From contig OZ243947.1 of the NCBI GenBank assembly GCA_965214375.1, forward strand, positions 1,860,001 through 1,924,000: DNA of 64,000 nt. Reading direction: 5' to 3'. Positions within the stretch are counted from its first letter, which is position 1; every line of letters starts with the position of its first letter. Position numbers and translations under genes: made by a program. The DNA is from Endobugula sp965214375 (GTDB lineage Bacteria > Pseudomonadota > Gammaproteobacteria > Pseudomonadales > Cellvibrionaceae). This document shows, piece by piece, positions 9,309 through 18,190 of this stretch. The notes below the pieces were generated by a model. The model did not search any database. It was not told the DNA's origin and saw only the letters and a program-made list of their open reading frames with translations.

Positions 9309-10409
9309 TTAAAGTCGCATGGGCATAACAACGTAGACAGAATCACCCTCTTCTGGCTCCTCCAGCAAAGCGCTGCTATTGGCATCTGAGAGTGTTATTT
9401 TAATATTATCGGAATCAATTACATTCGCCACATCCTGAAGATAGCTGACATTGAAGCCAATTTCGATATTATCGCCCTGATAATCAATGACTACCTGCTC
9501 TTCTGCCTCTTCTTGCTCTGGGTTATTCGCAACAATATTTAATAAACCTTCTGTGAAATGCAGGCGTACGCCACGATATTTTTCATTAGACAGAATGGCG
9601 GTACGCGCAAAGGCCTGTTTAAGTTCAGTGCGATTGCCCAACACAATATTATCTCCACCCTGCGGTAATACACGCTGATAATCCGGAAACTTGCCATCAA
9701 CCAGTTTTGAGGTAAACGTATAGTCGGGCGTTTCCACACGAATATGGTGTGTGCCAAGGGTCACATTAACCGGATCTTCGTGATCATTCAGCAACCGCGA
9801 AAGCTCAATAACACCTTTACGCGGTAGAATAGTTTGTGTTTTTTCAGCAACATTAATATCTAATTCACGAGTACATATGGCCAAGCGGTGGCCATCCGTT
9901 GCAACACATCGTAAAGTATTTGATTCTACTTCCCACAACATGCCATTAAGGTAGTAACGTACATCTTGCTGCGCCATAGCAAATGCTGTGCGATCAATCA
10001 GGCGCTTAATCAAGAACTGGGAACAACTAAACTGGATGTCTGCCTCTCCTTGTTCAGTAGAGGGGAAATCATTGGCTGGTAGGGTTGCCAAAGTAAAACG
10101 ACTACGTCCACTTTTGACCACCATTTTTTCATCTTGCAGCGTTAATTCAATATCTGCGCCTTCGGGCAAGGAACGACAAATATCGACCAACTTTCTTGCT
10201 GGTACCGTTGTTTCTCCCGATTCACCCGCTATTGATGGCAAACGTGCAATAATTTCAACTTCAAGATCTGTTCCTGTCAAAGATAAAGTATCCTGATCAA
10301 GAACGAGTAACACATTAGCCAATACCGGTAAGGTTTGTCGACGCTCAACAACACCAGCAACGAGTTGTAAGGGGGTTAGTAACGCCTCTCGCGATACAAT
10401 AAATTTCAT
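9309..10409 (-). CDS. dnaN: DNA polymerase III beta sliding clamp
   Basis: DnaN forms the dimeric ring that tethers polymerase to DNA. The protein is 366 residues, the standard length, with the three-domain clamp pattern. Recognisable parts are the N-terminus 'MKFIVSREALLTPLQLVAGVVERRQTLPVLANVLL', written in part, the central 'YYLNGMLWEV...VATDGHRLA' and the C-terminal 'YVVMPMRL'. It lies 150 bp downstream of dnaA and upstream of recF, the standard order. Confidence 0.98.
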   Translation of the reverse strand: MKFIVSREALLTPLQLVAGVVERRQTLPVLANVLLVLDQDTLSLTGTDLEVEIIARLPSIAGESGETTVPARKLVDICRSLPEGADIELTLQDEKMVVKSGRSRFTLATLPANDFPSTEQGEADIQFSCSQFLIKRLIDRTAFAMAQQDVRYYLNGMLWEVESNTLRCVATDGHRLAICTRELDINVAEKTQTILPRKGVIELSRLLNDHEDPVNVTLGTHHIRVETPDYTFTSKLVDGKFPDYQRVLPQGGDNIVLGNRTELKQAFARTAILSNEKYRGVRLHFTEGLLNIVANNPEQEEAEEQVVIDYQGDNIEIGFNVSYLQDVANVIDSDNIKITLSDANSSALLEEPEEGDSVYVVMPMRL

Positions 10410-10559
10410 GTAATCTACCCTTTCGATTTTATTACTTTTATTTACAGATTAAACCTGATTTTTGGGTTTGTAAGTACCAACTTATTATTTGTTGTAAAAC
10501 CACCCCTATTGTATCAATTTTACCGGGCTTGGATAGTTGAAATCGTCGTACTGGCGGGA

Positions 10560-12146
10560 TCAATTTGTCAAAAGACGATGCAGATTTTTTAAATCTTGTT
10601 CAATATCACTATCAACTCCACAGAGCTCTTTAATTTTACGGCAAGCGTGTAAAACGGTAGTATGGTCTCGTCCGCCGAATGCATCACCAATTTCTGGCAA
10701 GCTGTGATTGGTCAACTCTTTTGCTAAAGCCATTGCCACCTGGCGCGGACGGGCAACCGATCGGCTGCGTCTTTTTGACAGAAAGTCGGCCACCTTCACT
10801 TTATAATATTCACCAACCACTTTTTGAATGTTGCTGATACTGACCTGTTTATCCTGAAGCGCCAACAAATCCTTTAAAGCTTCTCTTACAAGCTCAACGG
10901 TAATCTCTCTTTGAGTAAAGGTTGCATTAGCAATGACTCTTTTAAGAGCTCCTTCTAACTCACGCACATTAGAACGAATACGTTGCGCGATAAAAAACGC
11001 CGCATCATAAGACAGTGTCACATTCACCTCTTCTGCACGTTTCATTAGAATAGCCACACGAGTTTCCAACTCTGGTGGCTCAACTTCAATCGTTAAACCC
11101 CAACCAAAACGCGACTTCAAGCGCTCTTCAAGGTTATTAATCACTTTTGGATAACGGTCACACGTTAAAATAATCTGTTGATTGCCTTCTAACAAGGCAT
11201 TAAACGTATGGAAAAACTCTTCCTGTGAACGATCTTTACCAGCAAAAAACTGGATATCATCAATCAGCAAGGCATCAACCGAACGATAATAACGTTTGAA
11301 ATCATTAATTGCATTCAATTGTAGAGCTTTGACCATATCAGCAACAAAACGCTCTGAATGTAGGTAAACAATTTTGGCATTCGGATTACGCTTGGCCATT
11401 TCATTTCCAACAGCGTGCATCAAATGGGTTTTACCCAAACCGACACCGCCGTATATAAATAGCGGGTTATATGAACCGCCCGGGTTTTCAACTACCTGTT
11501 GAGCGGCAGCTAAGCCCATCTGATTTGATTTACCTTCTACAAAGTTTTCGAAGGTGAACGCTTTATTTAAAAAACTGCGGTGTTTTAAAGCGCCATCCAT
11601 GCCTTCCGTCGCCGCTTTTTTTACTTCAGCAACCGGGGATAAGGGTGAATGGCTATCGGTGTTAAGAAAAACCTTTTCATGGTTTCCAGACAAGGTATCG
11701 GGAGTTATTCCTCCAAAGCTGGCCTGAGGGTCTATCTTATGTGACGGTGCTTCATTAATGGGTAGTACCGCGGTTTCATCGTCGCTTAGGCCGGTTAAAT
11801 CAGGCTTTATTGTCTCTGCGGCAGACACCACTGAGCGATGATATGAACGCGATTGAAATTGTGGCTGTAAATTATCACTAACACGTACACTGATTGTGCG
11901 AGGAGTCGGCAACTGCTCTTTTGAAAAGAAATGATAGACCAACTCACGAATACGGTTCATAAACTTGTCTTTTACCCAATCAAGAATAAAACGATTAGGT
12001 GCCAATAGACAAAACTCAGACTCTGAATTGACTTTCTCATCGATAGTTAACGGGCGAATCCAGGTATTAAATTGCTGTGAAGACAATTCTTCTTGTAAAG
12101 AAACAAGGCAGCTTTGCCAGACCGTTTCTAATGCCGTTGCTGTCAT
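10560..12146 (-). CDS. dnaA: Chromosomal replication initiator protein DnaA
   Basis: DnaA binds DnaA boxes at oriC and opens the duplex. Visible domains: N-terminal oligomerisation domain (residues ~1-90), a variable linker (~90-190), an AAA+ domain with 'GGVGLGKTHLMHA' and 'LLIDDIQFFAGK', and the C-terminal DNA-binding domain with the signature 'GGRDHTTVLHACRKI'. At 528 residues it is slightly long because of the linker. It reads away from the oriC region at 12,147-12,628 and opens the dnaA-dnaN-recF-gyrB cluster. Confidence 0.98.
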   Translation of the reverse strand: MTATALETVWQSCLVSLQEELSSQQFNTWIRPLTIDEKVNSESEFCLLAPNRFILDWVKDKFMNRIRELVYHFFSKEQLPTPRTISVRVSDNLQPQFQSRSYHRSVVSAAETIKPDLTGLSDDETAVLPINEAPSHKIDPQASFGGITPDTLSGNHEKVFLNTDSHSPLSPVAEVKKAATEGMDGALKHRSFLNKAFTFENFVEGKSNQMGLAAAQQVVENPGGSYNPLFIYGGVGLGKTHLMHAVGNEMAKRNPNAKIVYLHSERFVADMVKALQLNAINDFKRYYRSVDALLIDDIQFFAGKDRSQEEFFHTFNALLEGNQQIILTCDRYPKVINNLEERLKSRFGWGLTIEVEPPELETRVAILMKRAEEVNVTLSYDAAFFIAQRIRSNVRELEGALKRVIANATFTQREITVELVREALKDLLALQDKQVSISNIQKVVGEYYKVKVADFLSKRRSRSVARPRQVAMALAKELTNHSLPEIGDAFGGRDHTTVLHACRKIKELCGVDSDIEQDLKNLHRLLTN

Positions 12147-12532
12147 CGACAGTATCCCCCGAAATTCTCTATGTTTGTATGTAAGTGGTATTATTTTGAT
12201 TAAGTTTTATCAATTTGTGTACGGCATTCTACTCCCACCCACTAAAAATCGCCACACTTATCCACAAAAAAACTATATTTTTTTGGTAACCTTAAAATAA
12301 AAAAAAAACCATTTAAAATCATAAATTTATAATTAAAAACAATCGCCAAAGTAATGTAAAAATCTGTGAATAAAATAGGATATCTTTTGTTTTTCTGTGG
12401 AAAAAACTGTTTATAAGTTGTGTTAAAGCAGTTATTTTTTTGTCAGTTAACGTATAAAAACAGCCACAACACCTTTGTTTTCAAGCCTTGTTCAAAATAG
12501 GATCAAATACCGTTTTAATCCATATTTAGTGA
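12147..12532. other. Probable chromosomal replication origin oriC (dnaA-rpmH gap)
   Basis: This non-coding, very AT-rich stretch lies between dnaA and the rpmH promoter, the standard origin position in Pseudomonas-like bacteria. DnaA boxes: TTATCCACA at 12,258-12,266 (+), TTATTCACA at 12,365-12,373 (-), and a one-mismatch TTTTCCACA at 12,396-12,404 (-). An A/T-only tract of about 60 bp at 12,284-12,340 is a plausible unwinding element. Origin function is inferred from position and boxes. Confidence 0.8.
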
Positions 12533-12561
12533 TTGATTTTTAGTGGGGGTTTATATATAGT
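12533..12561 (+). promoter_or_regulatory. Probable sigma70 promoter of rpmH-rnpA
   Basis: A -35 TTGATT (12,533-12,538) and a -10 TATAGT (12,556-12,561) are separated by 17 bp. A GC-rich discriminator (TTCGCGC) follows, which is typical of stringently controlled ribosomal promoters. It lies about 68 bp before the rpmH start. Confidence 0.6.
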
Positions 12562-12628
12562 TCGCGCTCCTTTTTAAAGAGCCTGTTAACACCTTTAGGG
12601 TGACAACACAGAATTAAGGTAATAGAGC

Positions 12629-12763
12629 ATGAAAAGAACGTTTCAGCCCAGTGTATTAAAGCGTAAGCGAACCCACGGTTTTAGAGCCAGAATGGCGACT
12701 AAAAATGGGCGTAAAATTATCGCTCGCCGCCGCGCAAAAGGCCGCAAAGTATTGGCAGCATAA
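12629..12763 (+). CDS. rpmH: 50S ribosomal protein L34
   Basis: The 44-residue product starts MKRTFQPSVLKRKRTHGFR and ends KGRKVLAA, matching bacterial L34 over its full length. It is extremely basic, as expected for this rRNA-binding protein of the large subunit. A ribosome binding site (AAGGT) lies about 10 bp upstream of the ATG. It is followed 42 bp later by rnpA in the near-universal rpmH-rnpA order. Confidence 0.98.
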   Translation: MKRTFQPSVLKRKRTHGFRARMATKNGRKIIARRRAKGRKVLAA

Positions 12764-12805
12764 TTTACTGCCGCCGATACTCGCCTATTCCTGACTCAGG
12801 TTTAC

Positions 12806-13177
12806 ATGATGAACTCGTTAAGCAAGTCTCAGCGCTTGCTTAACGCGAGTGAATTTGAAAACGTCTTTTCTGACCATCCTTTTAAAGCCTCCCATCGCTA
12901 CTGTCTTATTTTGGCAAAACCCAATATTATCGGCCATGACCGTCTGGGGCTGGTTATTGCAAAAAAGAACATCCGACTTGCGGTAGAAAGAAATCGTATC
13001 AAGCGTCTTATTCGAGAAAGTTTTCGCCACCAAACATCCAATAACCCTGGAATAGATGCTATAGTGCTCGCCCGTAAAGGATTGGATAAACTGGATAACG
13101 CCACCATTAGCCAAATAGTGAACCAGCAATGGCTTCGAATTCAGAAAAAACTGAAAAATCATACTACAGCGGTATAA
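12806..13177 (+). CDS. rnpA: Ribonuclease P protein component
   Basis: RnpA binds the catalytic P RNA and helps process the 5' ends of pre-tRNAs. The family signature 'RNRIKRLIRESFR' is present near residues 68-80, preceded by 'LGLVIAKKNIRLAVE'. Length is 123 residues; the second ATG at 12,809 is an equally good start. It overlaps yidD by about 49 bases, as commonly seen. Confidence 0.96.
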   Translation: MMNSLSKSQRLLNASEFENVFSDHPFKASHRYCLILAKPNIIGHDRLGLVIAKKNIRLAVERNRIKRLIRESFRHQTSNNPGIDAIVLARKGLDKLDNATISQIVNQQWLRIQKKLKNHTTAV

Positions 13178-13395
13178 ACCGAGCTTTAGCTAAAATACCT
13201 TTGGTTATCATCAAGGCCTATCAGTATGGCATCAGTCCATTAATGGGAAGCCAATGTCGTTTCCATCCGACCTGTTCCAATTACGCAGAAGAAAGCTACC
13301 GGAGATTTGGGTTTATAAAAGGTACCTGGTTAACTGTTCGTCGTTTATTAAAATGCCACCCTTGGCATAAAGGTGGTGTTGACATGGTGCCATAG
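13129..13395 (+). CDS. yidD: Membrane protein insertion efficiency factor YidD
   Basis: YidD is a small membrane-associated protein that assists YidC-dependent insertion. Three conserved cysteines occur in 'CRFHPTCSNYAEE' and 'LKCHPWHKGG', the hallmark of the family. The product is 88 residues. The conserved part begins around 'PLVIIKAYQYGISPLMG', so about 18 N-terminal residues are less certain; no better downstream start is visible. It overlaps rnpA and precedes yidC by 47 bp. Confidence 0.94.
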   Translation: MASNSEKTEKSYYSGINRALAKIPLVIIKAYQYGISPLMGSQCRFHPTCSNYAEESYRRFGFIKGTWLTVRRLLKCHPWHKGGVDMVP

Positions 13396-13442
13396 ACACC
13401 AGAAAAAACAAAAACATACGCAATAAAAGAAGATAGTAAACT

Positions 13443-15188
13443 ATGATGAATATGGATTGGCAACGCACAGCATACTTATCCGGAATTTTTGTATTAGGTT
13501 TTTTGCTGCTGTTCGAGTGGAACAAATTTAATGATTTACAAACACTGGAAGCTAACAAGCAAAAAAACGCAGCAACAATTACAGTACCTGAAAATAATCG
13601 TCAGGATTATCAAACCGTAGTCACGGACAATACCGTTAATGGTGCCGTATCAAACACGGTAATCCGTTCTAACGAAGACTCAGAGCTTCCCACTGCTTCC
13701 AACAATAGTGAGATTACATTACCAAAAGAAGTGGCAACAATAAGTAATAATAATCGCTTGATCCAAGTAAAAACCGATAACTTCGATTTACATATTGATA
13801 AGCTCGGTGGCGACATTATTAAAGTGGCATTGCTCAACCACAAATTACGTTTGGGTGAAGAAGAGCCTTACATTTTGCTCAACAATACCGAAAACTCTAC
13901 CTATATCGCCAAGAGTGGCATTATTGGCAACAACGCCACAGATACGGCAAAAGGTCGCCCTGTTTTTAACAGTGAAGCTAATGAATATCAATTAAAAGAA
14001 GGGGAAAAATCACTTAAAGTTGTTTTAAATTATCAACAAGGTGATGTCACTATCCGCAAGATTGTTGGTTTTACTCGTGGCGATTACCTGATCAGCGTCA
14101 ATTACGAAATTGATAATCAAAGTAGTGAGGTTTGGCAAGGTCAACTCTATGGACAAATACGACGTGACAGCCGTAAACCCATTGCAACTGCTGACTTAGG
14201 TTTTGGTGTTAACCCCTATCTTGGTGCCGCAACAACCGATGACGACGATAAATACATTAAAGTCAGCTTTGATGACATCGAAGATAAAAGCAGAGACTTC
14301 TCTGTTAATGGTGGTTGGATAGCGATGATTCAACACTATTTTATCGGTGCCTGGATTCCTAATAAGGACAATAATAACTACTTCAAATTACAAAAACTCA
14401 AAAATCAGGATATTTATTTGCTCACATTCAGAGCACCGAATACGCGTATAGAACCAGGTCAAACAGGAATATTATCCGCTGACTTTTATGCCGGGCCTAA
14501 AAATATCAAACGCCTTGAAGAAATCTCCCCTTATCTGGATTTGACCATTGATTTTGGATGGTTATGGTGGATTGCCAAACCATTATTACAACTATTGCTT
14601 TTTATTAATGGTTTTATCGGTAATTGGGGTTGGTCCATTATCGCACTAACCTTTGTTATCAAGGCCGTATTTTTCTATCCATCAGCAGTAAGCTATCGTT
14701 CAATGGCGAGAATGCGCACCTTGGCACCTAAGCTACAACGACTGAAGGACCTCTATGGTGACGATAGGCAAAAAATGTCGCAAGAGATGATGAAAATCTA
14801 TAAAACTGAAAAAGTGAATCCAATGGGTGGCTGTCTACCGATCCTTATTCAGATGCCAGTTTTTATTGCCTTGTACTGGGTACTTATGGAAAGTGTCGAA
14901 CTACGCCATGCACCCTTTATGTTATGGATTAACGATCTATCAGTAAAAGACCCCTACTTTATTTTCCCACTACTAATGGGTGCTACTATGTTTATCCAGC
15001 AACAGTTAAACCCGACACCGCCGGATCCTATGCAGGCAAAAATTATGAAATGGATGCCTGTTGCCTTTACCTTTATGTTCTTGTGGTTCCCGGCTGGTTT
15101 GGTGATTTATTGGGTGACCAACAATACGTTGTCAATTATTCAACAGTATATTATTACGCGTAAAATTGAAGCCGAAAGCAAATCCTAA
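13443..15188 (+). CDS. yidC: Membrane protein insertase YidC
   Basis: YidC inserts and folds inner-membrane proteins, alone or with SecYEG. The 581-residue protein has an N-terminal membrane segment (about residues 9-22), a large periplasmic domain (to about residue 350) and the conserved Oxa1-like C-terminal helices, including 'PMGGCLPILIQMPVFIALYWVL' and 'WFPAGLVIYWVTNN'. Either of two consecutive starts (13,443 or 13,446) is possible. Its 3' end overlaps the TTG start of mnmE. Confidence 0.97.
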   Translation: MMNMDWQRTAYLSGIFVLGFLLLFEWNKFNDLQTLEANKQKNAATITVPENNRQDYQTVVTDNTVNGAVSNTVIRSNEDSELPTASNNSEITLPKEVATISNNNRLIQVKTDNFDLHIDKLGGDIIKVALLNHKLRLGEEEPYILLNNTENSTYIAKSGIIGNNATDTAKGRPVFNSEANEYQLKEGEKSLKVVLNYQQGDVTIRKIVGFTRGDYLISVNYEIDNQSSEVWQGQLYGQIRRDSRKPIATADLGFGVNPYLGAATTDDDDKYIKVSFDDIEDKSRDFSVNGGWIAMIQHYFIGAWIPNKDNNNYFKLQKLKNQDIYLLTFRAPNTRIEPGQTGILSADFYAGPKNIKRLEEISPYLDLTIDFGWLWWIAKPLLQLLLFINGFIGNWGWSIIALTFVIKAVFFYPSAVSYRSMARMRTLAPKLQRLKDLYGDDRQKMSQEMMKIYKTEKVNPMGGCLPILIQMPVFIALYWVLMESVELRHAPFMLWINDLSVKDPYFIFPLLMGATMFIQQQLNPTPPDPMQAKIMKWMPVAFTFMFLWFPAGLVIYWVTNNTLSIIQQYIITRKIEAESKS

Positions 15189-16572
15189 CAAAATCAACAA
15201 CGATACTATTGCCGCCATTGCTACCGCATCAGGGCATGGCGGTGTCGGTATTGTCAGAATATCCGGTAGCAATGCCTATACACTAGGGATTAGCCTCTGC
15301 GAACACTCGCAGCTCACTCCTCGCTATGCACACTATGGTGCTTTTGTTGAAAACGGTCATAGTATTGATGAGGGCCTTATTCTATTTTTTCCGGGGCCGC
15401 ACTCTTTTACAGGTGAAGATGTGGTTGAGTTTCACGGTCATGGTGGCCCTATTGTTCTCGATCAACTACTCAATACTATTGTAAAAAAAGGGGCTCGACT
15501 GGCAAGACCTGGAGAATTCTCAGAACGTGCGTTTTTAAACGACAAAATGGATTTAACACAGGCTGAAGCCATTGCAGATTTAATCAATGCAAGTTCCGAA
15601 CAGGCTATGCGCAATGCCCTTAACAGTTTACAAGGTGCGTTCTCCGACAAAATTAACCAGTTAATAGAAAAACTGATTCATTTAAGAATGTATGTCGAGG
15701 CCGCTATTGACTTCCCGGAAGAGGAAATAGACTTCCTTCAGGATAAAACAATACGGCAGCATTTAGAGGGAATACAACAGCAATTAAATGCCGTATTTAT
15801 ACAAGCAAAGCAAGGAGCCCTGATTCAAGAAGGTATGACGGTGGTAATCGCCGGTAAACCCAATGCAGGAAAATCCAGCCTACTCAATGCCCTTGCAGGT
15901 AAAGACAGTGCTATTGTGACTCATATAGAAGGCACCACACGAGATGTTCTACGCGAATATATTCATTTGGATGGTATGCCATTACATATTATTGATACCG
16001 CAGGCTTACGTCAAAGCCATGATGTCGTTGAACAAATCGGCATCGAACGCGCTTGGCAAGAAATCGAAAAAGCCGATCGTATACTATTATTGATCGATGG
16101 GTTTTCATCACATGAAGACTCTACCGATATGATGATCACACAAGAAATCGAGCGTTTTATCGCTGAAAACAACGATAAGAAACTAGATAAATCACGAATT
16201 TCGGTAATATGCAATAAAATTGATAAAACAGCGAAAACAGCGAAAGAGACAGTTATTAATGATATTCCGGTGATTTATCTCTCTGCCAAAACAGGTGATG
16301 GTTTGACATTACTCAGCCAACATCTGCAATCTATTATGGGGTACAACAACACCTCAGAAGGTGGATTTACCGCACGCCGGCGCCATATCGAAGCACTTGA
16401 GCGTGCAGAAACCATCCTTTGTTTAGCAGAAAAACAATTACTACTATGCTCGGGAGAACTTCTTGCGGAAGATTTAAAGGCCTGCCAGCATTGCTTGGGA
16501 GAGATTACTGGTCAAGTAAGCCCGGATGAACTATTAGGGAAAATCTTTTCCAGTTTCTGCATTGGTAAATGA
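15166..16572 (+). CDS. mnmE: tRNA uridine-5-carboxymethylaminomethyl modification GTPase MnmE
   Basis: MnmE works with MnmG to make the cmnm5 modification at wobble U34. The N-terminal formyl-THF-binding domain is followed by a G domain with 'GKPNAGKSSLLNAL', 'GTTRD', 'DTAG' and 'NKID', and by the invariant C-terminal FCIGK with its cysteine. No ATG is available; the TTG at 15,166 overlaps yidC and fits the family N-terminus. The last codons form the phage attachment site. The present stop TGA comes from the prophage, whereas the right junction shows the original AAA-TAA context. The protein itself is unchanged. Confidence 0.95.
   Translation: MKPKANPNKINNDTIAAIATASGHGGVGIVRISGSNAYTLGISLCEHSQLTPRYAHYGAFVENGHSIDEGLILFFPGPHSFTGEDVVEFHGHGGPIVLDQLLNTIVKKGARLARPGEFSERAFLNDKMDLTQAEAIADLINASSEQAMRNALNSLQGAFSDKINQLIEKLIHLRMYVEAAIDFPEEEIDFLQDKTIRQHLEGIQQQLNAVFIQAKQGALIQEGMTVVIAGKPNAGKSSLLNALAGKDSAIVTHIEGTTRDVLREYIHLDGMPLHIIDTAGLRQSHDVVEQIGIERAWQEIEKADRILLLIDGFSSHEDSTDMMITQEIERFIAENNDKKLDKSRISVICNKIDKTAKTAKETVINDIPVIYLSAKTGDGLTLLSQHLQSIMGYNNTSEGGFTARRRHIEALERAETILCLAEKQLLLCSGELLAEDLKACQHCLGEITGQVSPDELLGKIFSSFCIGK
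16555..16570. repeat. attL core (16-bp direct repeat with attR)
   Basis: TTCTGCATTGGTAAAT is repeated exactly at 52,841-52,856. It encodes the FCIGK tail of MnmE, so integration restores the coding sequence up to the stop. Confidence 0.93.
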
Positions 16573-16694
16573 AGTCGGAAAACAAAGAAAACTAAAAGCA
16601 TACTAAAGGACAGTAAACACAAGCATTTAAGCCATTTACACGCCCACTTCTTTTACTTTGTTTTTCTATTGTTCTCCTATATCTTCCCCATTCC

Positions 16695-16731
16695 GTCCCC
16701 CGCCGTGGTAATATCGGGGGAAACGGGGGAC
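16695..16731. promoter_or_regulatory. Possible integrase arm-type sites near attL
   Basis: Three copies of a CGGGGGAC-like octamer occur here: inverted at 16,695-16,702, and direct at 16,715-16,722 (CGGGGGAA) and 16,724-16,731. Related copies in opposite orientation lie near attR (52,786-52,802). They sit between the core and int, where arm sites are expected. Confidence 0.45.
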
Positions 16732-16738
16732 AAAAGCC

Positions 16739-17881
16739 ATGAAAATCAGCATAGAGAAAAGAGAGCCAGATAAGCAAGGGAAGCAGTCATTAAGATTGGT
16801 TTACTACTTTGGGGCTTCGATAGACCCAGAAACGGGTAAGCGGGTTCGCCACCGACGAAGAGAGCCTATAGACCTGTATGTGTTCCACAAACCCAAAACA
16901 CCACAGCAGCGGCAACACAATAAAGAAAATATGCGGATGGCCGAAGCCATCAAAGCCAAGAGATTGTTAGAGTCCCAATCTGGCAAGCATGGTTTAGACG
17001 ATGCAACGAAATTGGCAGCAAGCTTTTTTGAGTACTACCAGAAAATTACGGATTCTAAGAAAAGTGGTAGCCGGTCTAATCACTCCATTTGGATCAGCAC
17101 ATTACACCATCTAAAAAAATACCACGGTTTGCCTGAACTGACCTTTGAGCAGATTACCCCGCAGTTTTTAGAAGGGTTCAGAACATACCTACAAACTGAA
17201 TCAGTTACTAAGTCAGAAACCAAGCTAAGTTCAAATACTGCAAGTTCCTATTTCAACAAAGTTCGCGCTGCATTAAATCAGGCATACCGTGAAGGGATAC
17301 TAAGGGACAACCCTGTTCAACAAGTAAAGAGTATCAGGCCGACACAAAACAAGCGTGAATATTTAACGATGGAAGAGTTAAAAGCCTTGGTTAAGGCAGA
17401 ATGTCGTTACGATGTTTTGAAACGTGCGTTTTTATTCAGTTGTATGACCGGGTTACGGTGGTCAGATATTCAAAAAATGGTGTGGGGTGAAGTACAAGAC
17501 TTTGACGGTGGGCACCGTATCATTTTTAATCAGAAAAAAACTGGTGGCCTTCAATATTTAGATTTAAGTGAAAGGGCTTATCAGCTATTGGAAGCAAAGA
17601 GCGAACCAGATCAGCGAGTCTTCAAAGGTTTAAAATATTCAGCTTGGCACAACACAGCGTTATTACAATGGGCACTTCGGGCTGGAATAACAAAGCATAT
17701 AACTTTCCATTCTGGCCGTCATACCTTTGCAGTTTTGCAACTGACAAACGGGACTGACATATATACAGTATCAAAGTTATTAGGGCATTCAGAACTAAAA
17801 ACTACCCAGATATATGCTGACATTATTGAACTAAAAAGGAAGGAAGCCATGCACCGTATTCCCGATATTTTTGAGGATTAG
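16739..17881 (+). CDS. int: Tyrosine recombinase / phage integrase
   Basis: The integrase catalyses recombination between attP and the mnmE attB. It has an N-terminal Arm-type DNA-binding region, a SAM-like core-binding region (residues ~90-190) and a catalytic domain. The catalytic set is visible: R240 ('TGLRWSD'), H324 and R327 ('HSGRHTF'), H350 ('LLGHSEL') and Y359 ('TTQIYAD'). Length is 380 residues. The wording of the catalytic motifs ('MTGLRWSDIQKM', 'TVSKLLGH...TTQIYA') resembles integrases common in Bacteroidota elements more than lambda or P2 integrases; that origin is inference. It begins about 170 bp inside attL. Confidence 0.95.
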   Translation: MKISIEKREPDKQGKQSLRLVYYFGASIDPETGKRVRHRRREPIDLYVFHKPKTPQQRQHNKENMRMAEAIKAKRLLESQSGKHGLDDATKLAASFFEYYQKITDSKKSGSRSNHSIWISTLHHLKKYHGLPELTFEQITPQFLEGFRTYLQTESVTKSETKLSSNTASSYFNKVRAALNQAYREGILRDNPVQQVKSIRPTQNKREYLTMEELKALVKAECRYDVLKRAFLFSCMTGLRWSDIQKMVWGEVQDFDGGHRIIFNQKKTGGLQYLDLSERAYQLLEAKSEPDQRVFKGLKYSAWHNTALLQWALRAGITKHITFHSGRHTFAVLQLTNGTDIYTVSKLLGHSELKTTQIYADIIELKRKEAMHRIPDIFED

Positions 17882-17889
17882 CACAGCGG

Positions 17890-18180
17890 TCACAACCCTA
17901 CTACATGGTTGGCCGCTGCCGTTTCCATTTCATCCGCTGATAGGCTTTTATTACTTAGCAGCCAGCTATCAAGTTCCGTCCTCTTAAAGTAAATCTTTTT
18001 ACCGTTTGGCTTGTAAAAAGGGATGTGGCGGAAGTGTGTTAGCTTGTAAAGATAAGCTTTTGATAGCCCTGTATATAAACAGCACTCTTCCATAGTCAAT
18101 ACTTCTTTTTGGGTCAGCAATAGATTGGTAACGTGTGCCATTTGCTGTTGAAGTGATTCAAGTGTGACTTCATCTTTCAT
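17890..18180 (-). CDS. Helix-turn-helix protein, probable excisionase or AlpA-like regulator
   Basis: The product is about 96 residues from the ATG at 18,180, which has an AAAGG ribosome binding site. An upstream in-frame start would extend it into the helicase gene. It has the MerR/AlpA-like winged helix pattern 'LTMEECCLYTGLSKAYLYKLTHFRHIPFYKPNGKK', here split for brevity, ending with 'IYFKRTELDSWL'. Such small proteins often act as excisionases or regulators, and its position beside int at the end of the leftward operon fits that. The DNA-binding fold is well supported; the exact role is inferred. Confidence 0.8.
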   Translation of the reverse strand: MKDEVTLESLQQQMAHVTNLLLTQKEVLTMEECCLYTGLSKAYLYKLTHFRHIPFYKPNGKKIYFKRTELDSWLLSNKSLSADEMETAAANHVVGL

Positions 18181-18190
18181 TGTAATACCT

